NCBI RefSeq assembly: GCF_003121705.1
Contig: NZ_PYHR01000002.1
Location: forward strand, 1,860,001 to 1,924,000
Reading direction: 5' to 3'
Origin: Serinibacter arcticus
GTDB lineage: Bacteria > Actinomycetota > Actinomycetes > Actinomycetales > Beutenbergiaceae
Length of the DNA stretch: 64,000 nt
In this document: positions 16,418 through 25,209 of the stretch, piece after piece
Position numbering within the stretch: position 1 is the stretch's first letter
How the letters are laid out: each line of letters starts with the position of its first letter
Program-made: the position numbers and the translations under genes
The notes under the pieces: generated by a model
Database searches by the model: none
What the model saw: the letters and a program-made list of their open reading frames with translations, nothing else
Told to the model about the DNA's origin: nothing

Positions 16418-17623
16418 ATGACGACGACGCCCGCCGGACACACCGGGCAGGGACTCCGACGCACGGCCCTGGCCGCGCTGGCTGTCGGTGCCCTCACGCT
16501 CACGGCGTGCGGTCCGGCGGGTTCAGGCGTGGGCGAGGGTTCGAGCCCGGCGGTCACGCCCTCGGGGTCGACGTCGCCCAGCACTCCCGCGACCACGCCG
16601 ACCTCCGAGCCGACCGAGCCGGCGACCGGATCCGCGAGCCCGACGCCCGCGTCTCCCCCGGCCCCTGTCGGCTCCGAGATCGCCTACCCCGTGTGCGGGG
16701 AGTCCTTCGACCTGCCGACCCGACCCCCGCAGCTCCGCCTCGACCTCGTGGACGAGATCGTCGAGCACGGCGACGACGGCGGGGGCGAGCTCCCGGGTCA
16801 GCTGTCGGCGACGGTGTCGCTCGCCAACGACGGCGACTCCCCCGTCGCCGGCCTGGTCGACTTCGACGTGTTCCTGGTCGTGGTCGACGGCGACGGTCGC
16901 GTCGTCTCCTCCGCCGCCCACCCCTTCAGCCCGGGCCCGGAGTCCTCCCACCACCTCGCCGTCGGGCCGGGTCTGTCCGTCGAGCGCACGGCCTCGGGTC
17001 TCACCGGGACGCACTGCACCGACGAGACCTACGAGGGCGTGGTTCGACTCGACCCGGGCAGCTACGAGGCCTTCGCCCTGATGAACGTCTACCAGGATGG
17101 TGCCGTGGAGCAGCAGGCGCAGGGCGGACCCTGGCCGCTCGAGGTCACCGCCGAGGCGCCCCCCGCCCGCGACTGGTCGACGTGGGAGGAGCCGCCGCCC
17201 CTCGACGGCGCCGTGCCTCTGGGCAGCGGGTGCGGCGTGGCGCTGGACGGGCAGCCATCGACCGGCCTCGCCCTGGAGGCCGGCCCGATCCGCACGCCGC
17301 GCGCCGTCGACGACTCGATCGACGAGCTCGCGCTCACCCTCACGTCCGAGCCCGCGCTGACCGGGGCGAACGTGCTCCCGACGGTGCTGCTGTCGAGGGA
17401 CGGTGTGCTCGTCACCCACGTGCCGGCGACCGACAACACGTCCGTCGTGACGATGTCGGCCGGGTCCACGCTGGGGCTGACGAGCTGGACGTCCCTGCTC
17501 GACTGCGAGTCCCAGCCGGTCCCGCCGGGGACGTACACGGCCCACCCGGTTCTCGTCGGGCTGGGCGGCGACGGATTCACGATCGTCGCCCGCGCTGCCG
17601 ACCAGCAGATCGTCGTCCGGTAG
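16418..17623 (+). CDS. Lipoprotein paralogous to the anti-sigma sensor domain
   Basis: The 401-aa precursor has lipobox LTLTAC (Cys31), a short Ser/Thr/Pro linker, then two beta-rich domains. From about residue 78 it can be aligned almost end to end with the extracellular part of the anti-sigma-like protein at 18186: shared blocks include PVCGExF, DGRVV, GAVxQQAQGGPWPL, AGxIRTPRA, MSAGST and PPGTYxAHPVL. A GAGGAACGAGGAG site precedes the ATG. The sigma gene starts 33 bp after its stop, so it is probably in the same operon. It may compete for or present the ligand that the anti-sigma protein senses; this is inference. Confidence 0.75.
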   Translation: MTTTPAGHTGQGLRRTALAALAVGALTLTACGPAGSGVGEGSSPAVTPSGSTSPSTPATTPTSEPTEPATGSASPTPASPPAPVGSEIAYPVCGESFDLPTRPPQLRLDLVDEIVEHGDDGGGELPGQLSATVSLANDGDSPVAGLVDFDVFLVVVDGDGRVVSSAAHPFSPGPESSHHLAVGPGLSVERTASGLTGTHCTDETYEGVVRLDPGSYEAFALMNVYQDGAVEQQAQGGPWPLEVTAEAPPARDWSTWEEPPPLDGAVPLGSGCGVALDGQPSTGLALEAGPIRTPRAVDDSIDELALTLTSEPALTGANVLPTVLLSRDGVLVTHVPATDNTSVVTMSAGSTLGLTSWTSLLDCESQPVPPGTYTAHPVLVGLGGDGFTIVARAADQQIVVR

Positions 17624-17656
17624 CACCCCCGACATCGAGACCAGGAGGAATCGCAG

Positions 17657-18184
17657 GTGAACGGGTGGGACGAGGCGGTCGAGGCCGTCGCGCGGACGCG
17701 GGGTGACCGCCTCCTGAGGACGGCGTACCTGCTGTGCGGTGATGTCGACGGAGCGAAGGACCTGGTGCAGGACGCGCTGATCAGGACGATGGGGAGCAGC
17801 CGGCGGCGCCGCGGTGCCGGGTCGGCAGCCCCGTCCCTGCCCGAGGCGGAGGCGTACGTGCGGCGGGCTATCACGTCGCAGTTCCTCGACGACCGGCGCT
17901 CGGCCACGCGCTGGCGCAGCGTCGAGCACCTCGTCGTCCAGCCGGAGTCCGACGGCGCCGGCGAGGCCCGCCGCACCGACACCCGGCTCGACGTCGTCGC
18001 GGCCCTCGCGTCGCTGCCGCCCCGGCCGCGGACCTGCCTGGTCCTGCGGTTCTACGCCGATCTGACGGTTCCCCAGATCGCGGCCGAGCTCGAGCTGGCC
18101 GAGGGGTCGGTCAAGCGCTACCTGCACGACGGCGTGACGGCGCTCGGCGCCCGTCTCGCCCCTGTCACGTCCGAGGAGGCCTGA
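17657..18184 (+). CDS. ECF (extracytoplasmic function) RNA polymerase sigma factor
   Basis: The 175-aa protein has region 2 (RLLRTAYLLCGDVDGAKDLVQDALI, with a D-D/E-LVQD core that binds the core enzyme and -10 DNA) and region 4 (LPPRPRTCLVLRFYADLTVPQIAAEL then LAEGSVKRYLHDGV, the helix-turn-helix for the -35 box). It resembles SigE-like actinobacterial ECF factors of the 'SigE family, SIG4' type. The GTG at 17657 follows AGGAGGA by 9 nt. The next gene starts 1 bp after its stop, a typical sigma/anti-sigma arrangement. Confidence 0.9.
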   Translation: MNGWDEAVEAVARTRGDRLLRTAYLLCGDVDGAKDLVQDALIRTMGSSRRRRGAGSAAPSLPEAEAYVRRAITSQFLDDRRSATRWRSVEHLVVQPESDGAGEARRTDTRLDVVAALASLPPRPRTCLVLRFYADLTVPQIAAELELAEGSVKRYLHDGVTALGARLAPVTSEEA

Positions 18185-18185
18185 G

Positions 18186-19502
18186 ATGTCACTGTCCGAC
18201 GACGACCTGCGGCGTCTGCTGCACGAGGCGGCCGACGCCGCCCCGGTCGACGGCGCCGCGCTCCAGGCCGACCTCGCGCTCGAGGTCGCCCGCGCCCGGC
18301 GCACCCGCACCACGCGCAACGCCGTGACCGGTACCGCCGGGGTCCTGGTGCTCGGGGCGATCGGGTGGGGCGCGGCCGCGCAGCCGTGGAATCCCGCCCC
18401 CGAGCCCGACCCGACGCCGACAGCGTCGGTGACCCCGTCCGAGTCACCCACCGAGGCACCGACCCCCACCCCGACACCGACACCGACGGCGACACCGACC
18501 GAGACGGTCCCGCCCGAGCCCCCGGCGCCGTCGGGCTCCGACATCGCCGTGCCGGTCTGCGGCGAGGTGTTCGCGCTGCCCGAGCGCGTCCCGCAGCTGT
18601 CGTTCACGCTCGAGGGCGACCTGCGCGAGGGAGCAGGACGCGGCGAGGGAGCCGTCGGTTCGCTGACGGCCCCGATGAGGCTGACGAACCACGGCGACAC
18701 CGAGGCCGTCGGCTACCTCGACTACCAGGCGTTCCTCGTCCTGGTCGACACCGACGGGCGGGTGGTGCTGACCGCGGCGAACCCCGAGTTCGCGACCGCG
18801 GAGTCCGGGGTGCAGCTGCAGCTGCTGCCCGACGACGGCGTCGCCATGGAGGGGTTGGCCCAGGGCTTCGAGGCCTGCCCGGGAGCGGCCCCCGAACCCG
18901 GGCGGCTCGTCGGTCCCGGCGACTACCAGGTGTACGCGCTCCGGAACGTGTGGAGCGAGGGCGCCGTCGTGCAGCAGGCGCAGGGCGGGCCCTGGCCGCT
19001 GACCGTGGCGGAGGCGGCTCCCGAGCCCGTGGAGCCGATGGCGACGCCGGCCGAGGTCCCGACAGGCGCCGACCCGATGCCGGCGTGCGGAGAGCCGTTC
19101 TCGCCGTCGGCGGCGACCGGGCTCGATCTCACGGCCGGGTCGATCCGCACGCCGCGGGCGAGCTCGGACTCGATCAACGAGCTGGACCTGACCCTGACGA
19201 CGTCGGTCCCCCTGGTCGGTTCGGGAGCGACGTGGCAGGCCGTCGTCCTCACGCGGGACGGGATCCGGGTGACGGCGGATCAGGGCACCGACGCCGGCGT
19301 CTTCCTGTACATGTCGGCCGGCACGAGCACGGAGCTGTCGGCCTGGGCGAACCTGCTCGGCTGCGACTACGAGCCGCTCCCGCCGGGCACGTACGTCGCG
19401 CACCCGGTCCTGATGTACCTGGGCGGCGAGATCCGGGAGGACGGGACCTTCCCGAGCTGGGTCGTCGCGAACGCCCCGGGGCAGACGATCGTCATCCGGT
19501 AG
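18186..19502 (+). CDS. Anti-sigma-like membrane sensor
   Basis: The 438-aa protein has a ~43-residue cytoplasmic N-terminus (LSDDDLRRLLHEAADAAP), one transmembrane helix (about 44-62), a Pro/Thr stalk (about 70-115) and a ~320-residue extracellular region with four or more Cys that is a paralogue of the lipoprotein at 16418. The position directly after an ECF sigma gene, 1 bp away with GAGGAGG as ribosome-binding site, argues for an anti-sigma factor. The N-terminus lacks the HxxxCxxC zinc motif of ZAS anti-sigmas and is very short, so sigma binding is inferred from context only. The extracellular part ends in QTIVIR, like QQIVVR of the lipoprotein. Confidence 0.75.
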   Translation: MSLSDDDLRRLLHEAADAAPVDGAALQADLALEVARARRTRTTRNAVTGTAGVLVLGAIGWGAAAQPWNPAPEPDPTPTASVTPSESPTEAPTPTPTPTPTATPTETVPPEPPAPSGSDIAVPVCGEVFALPERVPQLSFTLEGDLREGAGRGEGAVGSLTAPMRLTNHGDTEAVGYLDYQAFLVLVDTDGRVVLTAANPEFATAESGVQLQLLPDDGVAMEGLAQGFEACPGAAPEPGRLVGPGDYQVYALRNVWSEGAVVQQAQGGPWPLTVAEAAPEPVEPMATPAEVPTGADPMPACGEPFSPSAATGLDLTAGSIRTPRASSDSINELDLTLTTSVPLVGSGATWQAVVLTRDGIRVTADQGTDAGVFLYMSAGTSTELSAWANLLGCDYEPLPPGTYVAHPVLMYLGGEIREDGTFPSWVVANAPGQTIVIR

Positions 19503-19518
19503 AGCGCGACGTGAGGCC

Positions 19519-19549
19519 GGCGGGGGTCGACGGGACGTCGACCCCCGCC
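19519..19549. terminator. Bidirectional terminator hairpin
   Basis: Perfect 13-bp arms (GGCGGGGGTCGAC at 19519-19531 and GTCGACCCCCGCC at 19537-19549) enclose a 5-nt loop. They lie between the converging sensor gene and argS, 16 and 4 bp from the stops. Confidence 0.8.
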
Positions 19550-19553
19550 GTCG

Positions 19554-21299
19554 TCACATCCGCTCGGGGGCGCGGATCCCGAGGAGGCCGAGGCCGTGGT
19601 CGAGCACCGACAGCGTGGCCGCGGTGAGGGTGAGGCGCGAGCGGCGGGTCGGCTCGTCGACCGCCGTCAGCACGGGGCACGCGTCGTAGAAGCTGGTGAA
19701 GGCCTGCGCCAGCTCGAAGAGGTAGGCGGCGAGGCGGTGCGGTGCCTGCTGGTCGCCGACCTCGGCGACCGTCGCGCCGTAGCGCAGCAGCGCGAGGCCG
19801 AGCACGCGCTCGGTGGGCTCGGTGAGCACGACGGCGTCGCTCGCCTTCGCGGGGTCCAGCTCGGCCTTGCGGAAGATCGAGCGGATGCGCGCCGTCGCGT
19901 ACTGCAGGTACGGCCCGGTGTTGCCCGTGAGGGCGAGCATCCGGTCGAAGTCGAAGACGTAGTCGGTGTCGTGCGCGACCGAGAGGTCGGCGTACTTCAC
20001 GGCTCCGACGCCGACCTGCGACGCGATCGTCGCGCGCTCGTCGGCGGACAGGTCGGCGCGGGAGGCCTCCACGACGCTGCCTGCCTTCTCCACCGCCTCG
20101 TCGATCAGCCAGGCGAGGCGGAGCGGGGCGCCCGAGCGCGTGCGCAGGATCTTGCCGTCGTCGCCGAGCACCGAGCCGATCTGGACGTGGATCGGGTCGG
20201 CCTCGACGCCGTCGGGACGGGTGAGCCAGCCGGCGGCCTTCGCCGTCGCGAAGATCATCCGGAAGTGCAGGTTCTGGGAGGCTCCGACGACGTAGAGGAT
20301 CTGGTCGGCGCCGAGGTCCTGCACGCGGTACCGGATCGCCGCGAGGTCGGTGGTGGCGTAGCCGAACCCGCCGTCGGACTTGCGGATGATCAGCGGGAGC
20401 GGCTTCTCGTCGCGACCGGTGAAGCCCTCGGGGAAGACGCAGAGGGCGCCGTCGGACTCGACCGCCAGTCCCTGCGCGATCAGGTCGTCGCAGACCTGCT
20501 GGAGCATCGGGTCGTAGAAGCTCTCGCCGGCGAGATCGGCGTCGGTGAGCGTGACGTCCAGCCCCGAGTAGATCCGGTGGAAGTACTCCTTCGAGTGGTC
20601 GATCATCCCGCGCCAGATCTCGAGCGACTCGGGATCCTTCGCCTGGAGCTTCACGACGCGGTCACGGGCACGGGTGGCCCACGCCCCGCCGTCGGCGTCG
20701 CTGTCGAACTTGGCCCGGGCCGCCTGGTAGTAGGCGTTCGGGTCGGTGGCCAGCAGGTCGGCCTCGGCCGAGTCGGGTCCGACCTCGAGGAAGTGCTCGA
20801 TGAGCATCCCGAACGGCGTGCCCCAGTCGCCGATGTGGTTCTGCCGGACCACGTGGTGGCCGAGCGCCTCGAGCGTGCGGGCCAGGGAGTCGCCGACGAT
20901 CGTGGTGCGCAGGTGGCCGACGTGCATCTCCTTGGCCACGTTCGGCGCGGAGTAGTCGATCGGGATGGTCCGCGCGGGCTGGGTCGGGACTCCGAGGCGG
21001 TCGTCGCCGACGAGCGTCGCGAGCTGGCCGGAGATCCACTCGGGGCTGACGGTGATGTTGAGGAAGCCGGGACCGGAGACCTCGACCGTGCCGACGTCGG
21101 ACAGGTCGAGGTTCGCCAGGATCGCGGTGGCCACCTCGCGCGGGTTCTTCCCGACCTTCTTCGCGAGCGCCAGCGCGGCGTTGGCCTGCGTGTCGGCGAA
21201 CTGGGAGGGGCGGAGGACGGGGTCGACGCCGGACAGGCCGAAGGCGGCCTCGATCGCAGCGGAGACGCGGTCACCCAGGACGGAGGCGGCATCGAGCAT
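19554..21299 (-). CDS. argS: Arginyl-tRNA synthetase
   Basis: The 581-aa class I aminoacyl-tRNA synthetase charges tRNA-Arg. It shows the N-terminal Add-1 domain, the HIGH equivalent HVGH within SAPNVAKEMHVGHLR, NHIGDWGTPFGMLI, the Tyr/Asp-rich catalytic core (GYATTDLAAIRYR), a GDDGKILRTRSG loop in place of a canonical KMSKS, and the C-terminal anticodon-binding helices (GNTGPYLQYATARIRSI, DDPxR-like end IRAPERM). The ATG at 21299 gives the standard length. It diverges from the helicase gene with 50 bp between starts. In many Micrococcales argS precedes lysA and hom, but here it does not. Confidence 0.97.
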   Translation of the reverse strand: MLDAASVLGDRVSAAIEAAFGLSGVDPVLRPSQFADTQANAALALAKKVGKNPREVATAILANLDLSDVGTVEVSGPGFLNITVSPEWISGQLATLVGDDRLGVPTQPARTIPIDYSAPNVAKEMHVGHLRTTIVGDSLARTLEALGHHVVRQNHIGDWGTPFGMLIEHFLEVGPDSAEADLLATDPNAYYQAARAKFDSDADGGAWATRARDRVVKLQAKDPESLEIWRGMIDHSKEYFHRIYSGLDVTLTDADLAGESFYDPMLQQVCDDLIAQGLAVESDGALCVFPEGFTGRDEKPLPLIIRKSDGGFGYATTDLAAIRYRVQDLGADQILYVVGASQNLHFRMIFATAKAAGWLTRPDGVEADPIHVQIGSVLGDDGKILRTRSGAPLRLAWLIDEAVEKAGSVVEASRADLSADERATIASQVGVGAVKYADLSVAHDTDYVFDFDRMLALTGNTGPYLQYATARIRSIFRKAELDPAKASDAVVLTEPTERVLGLALLRYGATVAEVGDQQAPHRLAAYLFELAQAFTSFYDACPVLTAVDEPTRRSRLTLTAATLSVLDHGLGLLGIRAPERM

Positions 21300-21349
21300 G
21301 CCCCCAAACCTACCGCCGCGGGGCCGGGGTCGGCGTGCGACCTGGGACG

Positions 21350-23860
21350 ATGGGGGACGTGCCCGACCTCCCGCTCCCCTTCCCCGCCCACGGCGGTGCG
21401 GGCCGGGTCGACGGGGACGGCAGCGACCCGGGCGCTCCGCAGGCGGACGTCCTGGAGATCCTGCTCGCGGGCGGCGAGCGCGCCGAACAGCTGCGGCACG
21501 TGCGCGAGATCCCCGGCCGTTCCGGGATCCGCGCGGACTGGCCCACCTGGGTCGACCCACGCCTGGTCGCGGCCTACCGCGGCAGCGGCGTCGAGGCGCC
21601 GTGGCGGCACCAGGTGGAGACGGCCGAAGCGGTCCACGCCGGGCGTCACACCGTCATCGCGACGTCGACGGGCTCGGGAAAATCGCTCGCCGTCTGGCTG
21701 CCCACGCTGTCCGGCATCCTGACGAGCCCCGCGCCGACCGGGAGCGTCGCCTCGTTGCGTCGCCGACCGACCGCGCTCTACCTCTCCCCCACCAAGGCGC
21801 TGGCGGCGGACCAGCTCGCCTCGTTGGAGCGGCTGCTCGACGCCGGCGACCTCTCCTCGCAGGTCCGGGTCGCCTCCTGCGACGGCGACACGTCCTTCGA
21901 CGAGCGCGGCTGGGTCCGCGCGCACGCCGACGTGGTGCTGACCAATCCCGACTTCCTCCACTTCTCCCTGCTCCCGGGCCACGAGCGGTGGACCCGCCTG
22001 CTGCGCGGACTCACCCACGTGATCGTCGACGAGTGCCACGCGTACCGCGGCGTGTTCGGCGCCCACGTCTCGCTCGTGTTGCGACGGCTGCTGCGCCTCG
22101 CCCGTTTCTACGGCGCCGACCCGATCGTGGTCGCCGCCTCGGCGACCACGGGCGAGCCGGCGGACACCCTCGTCCGCCTCACCGGGGTCGACCCCGACCG
22201 CGTCCACGCCACGACCCGGGACACCGCGCCGCAGGGGCGACGACGCATCGTCTTCTGGGAGCCGGCGGCGCTGCGGTCGGCCGGGTGGGAGGACTGGGGC
22301 GACGAGGGCTGGGGCGAGGGGGCCACGCTCAGCGGGGCCCCGGAGGTGCCCCGGCGAAGCGCGCTCACGGAGTCGGCCGAGCTCCTGCGCGACCTCGTCC
22401 GTGCCCGACGGCGGACGCTCGCCTTCGTGCGCTCGCGCGCCGGCTCCGAGGTGGTCGCCGCCACGGCCGCCGAGGCGATGGGCGAGGACGCCTACGAGGG
22501 CGACCCGGTCGAGGTGCTGCGCCGGGGCGGGCGAGTCGCCGTCGCGGCGTACCGGGGCGGGTACCTGCCCGAGGAGCGTCGGACGCTCGAGGACGCCCTG
22601 CGCACCGGTCGCCTCACCGCGCTCGCCACGACGAACGCGCTCGAGCTCGGCGTCGACATCTCCGGCCTCGACGCGGTGCTGATGACCGGCTGGCCGGGCA
22701 CCCGGGTCTCGTTCTGGCAGCAGGCCGGGCGGGCGGGCCGTGCCGGGGCCGACGGCGTCGCCGTCCTCGTCGCGAGCGCCAACCCGCTGGACACCTACCT
22801 GGTCAACCACCCCTCCTCGGTGCTGGACGAGGCGATCGAGGTCACGACGTTCGACCCGACCAACCCGTACGTGCTCGCTCCGCACCTGTGCGCCGCGGCG
22901 GCCGAGGTGCCGCTGACGCAGGACGACCTGGCCGTGTTCGGCCTGGCCACGACCGACCTGCTGGACGAGCTCGTGCGCCGCGGCCTGCTGCGACGTCGTC
23001 CGACCGGCTGGTTCTGGAACCAGGCCCGGCGCGAGGTCCCGTCGCAGCTGACCGACCTTCGCGGGTCCGGTGTCGCCGGGGTGGCGGTGGTCGACGGCGT
23101 GACCGGCGCGATGCTCGGGACGGTCGACGGTGGCCGGGCCGACTCGACCGTCCACCCGGGCGCCGTCTACGTGCACCAGGGCCGGACCTTCGTGGTCGAG
23201 CAGCTCGAGGACGACGTCGCACTCGTGCTCCCGGGCGACGTCGCGCACCGGACGATGGCCACGGCCGCCCACCACGCGTCGTTCGTGGACGTGCTCGAGG
23301 AGATGAGCTGGGGACCGGTGACGTGGCGCTACGGCCACGTCGAGGTGACCAGCCAGGTGCAGGGCTACGACGTGCGGGTGCCGCCGTCGATGGAGGTCGT
23401 CGCCCGGCACGAGCTCGACCTCCCCGTCCGCGTGCTGCCGACCACCGGGGTCTGGTGGACGCTCGGGACCGACACCCTGCTGGCCGAGACCGGGATCGCT
23501 CCGGGCGACGTGCCCGGGGCGCTGCACGCCGCCGAACACGCCGCGATCGGGGTGCTCCCGCTGCTGGCCACGTGCGACCGGTGGGACATCGGCGGCCTCT
23601 CGACGGCGCTGCATCCCGAGACCGGCGCGCCCACCGTGCTCGTCCACGACGGGCACCCGGGCGGCGCCGGTTTCGCCCAGCGCGGCTTCCGCGCCGCACG
23701 CCGATGGATCGAGGCGACCTACGAGGCAGTCGCGTCCTGCGGCTGCCGCCACGGCTGCCCGCGCTGCGTCTACTCGCCCAAGTGCGGCAACGGGAACTCC
23801 CCGCTCGACAAGGGGGGCGCCCTGGCCGTCCTGGACTACCTGCGCTCGCTCGCGCCCTGA
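21350..23860 (+). CDS. DEAD/DEAH-box helicase with DUF1998 zinc domain (MrfA-like)
   Basis: The 836-aa superfamily 2 helicase has TSTGSGKS (Walker A, about residue 107), DECH (about 226), SATTGEP (motif III-like) and the C-terminal helicase motif VI QQAGRAGRAG. It ends with a DUF1998 domain whose cysteine cluster (CGCRHGCPRCVYSPKCG, about 797-815) binds zinc. The arrangement matches B. subtilis MrfA/YprA, a 3'-5' helicase in mitomycin-lesion excision repair, and M. tuberculosis Rv3649, which is also beside the Tad cluster. The ATG at 21350 is chosen; a GTG at 21359 is equally possible. Its last 3 bases lie antisense to the open frame of the TadE-like gene. Confidence 0.92.
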   Translation: MGDVPDLPLPFPAHGGAGRVDGDGSDPGAPQADVLEILLAGGERAEQLRHVREIPGRSGIRADWPTWVDPRLVAAYRGSGVEAPWRHQVETAEAVHAGRHTVIATSTGSGKSLAVWLPTLSGILTSPAPTGSVASLRRRPTALYLSPTKALAADQLASLERLLDAGDLSSQVRVASCDGDTSFDERGWVRAHADVVLTNPDFLHFSLLPGHERWTRLLRGLTHVIVDECHAYRGVFGAHVSLVLRRLLRLARFYGADPIVVAASATTGEPADTLVRLTGVDPDRVHATTRDTAPQGRRRIVFWEPAALRSAGWEDWGDEGWGEGATLSGAPEVPRRSALTESAELLRDLVRARRRTLAFVRSRAGSEVVAATAAEAMGEDAYEGDPVEVLRRGGRVAVAAYRGGYLPEERRTLEDALRTGRLTALATTNALELGVDISGLDAVLMTGWPGTRVSFWQQAGRAGRAGADGVAVLVASANPLDTYLVNHPSSVLDEAIEVTTFDPTNPYVLAPHLCAAAAEVPLTQDDLAVFGLATTDLLDELVRRGLLRRRPTGWFWNQARREVPSQLTDLRGSGVAGVAVVDGVTGAMLGTVDGGRADSTVHPGAVYVHQGRTFVVEQLEDDVALVLPGDVAHRTMATAAHHASFVDVLEEMSWGPVTWRYGHVEVTSQVQGYDVRVPPSMEVVARHELDLPVRVLPTTGVWWTLGTDTLLAETGIAPGDVPGALHAAEHAAIGVLPLLATCDRWDIGGLSTALHPETGAPTVLVHDGHPGGAGFAQRGFRAARRWIEATYEAVASCGCRHGCPRCVYSPKCGNGNSPLDKGGALAVLDYLRSLAP

Positions 23861-24241
23861 CGCGGCCGGATCCGGGGTGCCCGGCGGTGCCGGACCCGCC
23901 CTCGCCCGGGCGACCGCGTCACCCACCGGGGTCGTCACGTTCGCCACGACCGTGACGTCCGCGCCCTCGACGATGCACGAGGCCAGCTCGGCACCGACCA
24001 GGGCGACGGCCTCGGCCGCCACCCCGCACGGGTCCCCGCCACCCGGTCGGGCGAGCGCGGTGGCCCCGCCCACGGCCCCCAGGTCGGCCGCCGCCTGGGC
24101 CGTGGCGCGGGCGTGCTGCACTCCCCCGAGCATCGCCAGCAGGACGACCAGCGCCACTCCCGCTCCGACCACGCCGAGCACGGCCGCCGTCGACGAGCCT
24201 CGTTCGCGATCCGGCCGATAGGCCACCCGCGCCTCGCTCAC
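23861..24241 (-). CDS. TadE-like secreted pilus protein (Rv3654c family), 3' end unresolved
   Basis: The protein starts at GTG 24241, overlapping the previous stop by GTGA. It has a positively charged N-terminus (YRPDRERGSSTAAVLG), one transmembrane helix (about residues 16-38) and an HARATAQAAADLGAVGGAT segment typical of Rv3654c-like helicase/secretion neighbourhood TadE proteins, which end soon after an ARARAGP motif (seen here about residue 118, near 23890). No in-frame stop follows: the frame stays open antisense through the whole helicase gene to 20651. The true 3' end is therefore unknown, and 23861 is only a placeholder at the helicase stop. A missing base or a lost stop codon is likely. 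Confidence 0.55.
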
Positions 24242-24690
24242 GTCCCCGGCTCCCGCCGCGCCGATGCCTGCCCGCTCACCGTCACGGTGCCCCCGATCGC
24301 CGAACCGCCCAGCCGCACGTCGCGCGTGACCGTCACGTGGACCCACTCCCCGTCCTCGGTGACCGCGATGCGCGCCCCCTCCCCGGCGACCCGCGTCGCA
24401 TCGGCCCTGACCTCCCCGGCGCTCAGCCCGAGCGAGGCCGAGCGTGCACCGACGCGCGCGGCGTCGGCGCAGGCGAGCGCCGCCGTGCCGGCCGACGCCG
24501 CCAGCAGCAGGACGAGCAGCACGACCACGATCGCGGGGAGCACGACGGCGAGCTCCGCCGTCGCGCTCCCCCGCTCCCGTCCCCGGTCGAGCTCCGGGGC
24601 ACGACCGCGACGCTCCCGAGCCGCTCCGGAACGACCGGCGTCGGCCGCTGCCGGATCGACGGGACGGAGCCCCACGGTCGCTCCACTCAT
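24238..24690 (-). CDS. TadE-family pilus assembly protein
   Basis: The 150-aa protein has a basic N-terminal ~40 residues, then RGSATAELAVVLPAIVVVLL, the TadE signature with its prepilin-like Glu in ATAELA and one transmembrane helix, and a short extracytoplasmic domain (about 75-150). TadE is a minor pseudopilin of Flp/Tad pili. It matches Rv3655c in order. The ATG at 24690 overlaps the upstream TGA (ATGA), and the downstream gene starts within its stop, so translation through the cluster is coupled. Confidence 0.82.
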   Translation of the reverse strand: MSGATVGLRPVDPAAADAGRSGAARERRGRAPELDRGRERGSATAELAVVLPAIVVVLLVLLLAASAGTAALACADAARVGARSASLGLSAGEVRADATRVAGEGARIAVTEDGEWVHVTVTRDVRLGGSAIGGTVTVSGQASARREPGT

Positions 24691-24962
24691 CGCGACAGCG
24701 CCTCGCGGATGATGCCCAGGAGCATCCCGCGCACCTCGTCGCTGCGCATGATCACGAGCAGCAGCCCGGCGAAGGCCACCGCCGCCAGCGTCGCGATGGC
24801 GTACTCCGCCGTCGCCATGCCGGCCTCCGGACGCGCCGTGGCGACCGCCCACCGGGCCGCGATCGCCCGACCCCACTCGTCCCACCTGTCACGGAGGCGT
24901 CGCCTGACCCCGGCGAGCACCTCCCTGGTCCGGGCTCCCGCCCGACGAACCGATGCCTGCAT
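24687..24962 (-). CDS. Flp-pilin-like DUF4244 protein
   Basis: The 91-aa protein ends with AGMATAEYAIATLAAVAFAGLLL, the DUF4244 signature: a Gly before a hydrophobic stretch containing ATAEYA, as in Flp pilins processed by a prepilin peptidase, followed by IMRSDEVRGMLLGIIREAL. It corresponds to Rv3656c, the likely major pilin. I chose the ATG at 24962 with GGGAG upstream; a GTG 81 bp earlier is in frame. No prepilin peptidase gene is in the window. Between it and tadC lie two unrelated genes (25210-26932). Confidence 0.8.
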   Translation of the reverse strand: MQASVRRAGARTREVLAGVRRRLRDRWDEWGRAIAARWAVATARPEAGMATAEYAIATLAAVAFAGLLLVIMRSDEVRGMLLGIIREALSR

Positions 24963-25209
24963 CGCCCCACTCCCGTCCCGGCGTCCACCGCCGACCGTCG
25001 TGCCGGGCCGACCCTCGACCCACCACCACGGTCGCGACGTCACGAGGCCGCCACCAGCCCCTCCGGACGATCCGTGCGCCGGACCCTCGCCCGGTGCGGC
25101 TGGGGACAGTTGGCGGACCGGTCGCGTGTCGGGGAGGTGGTGGTGGGCCCAGGGGTGGAGGGGGCGCTCAGGGGGTGACCGGGTGCGGGGGACGCGCAGA
25201 CCCGATCGT

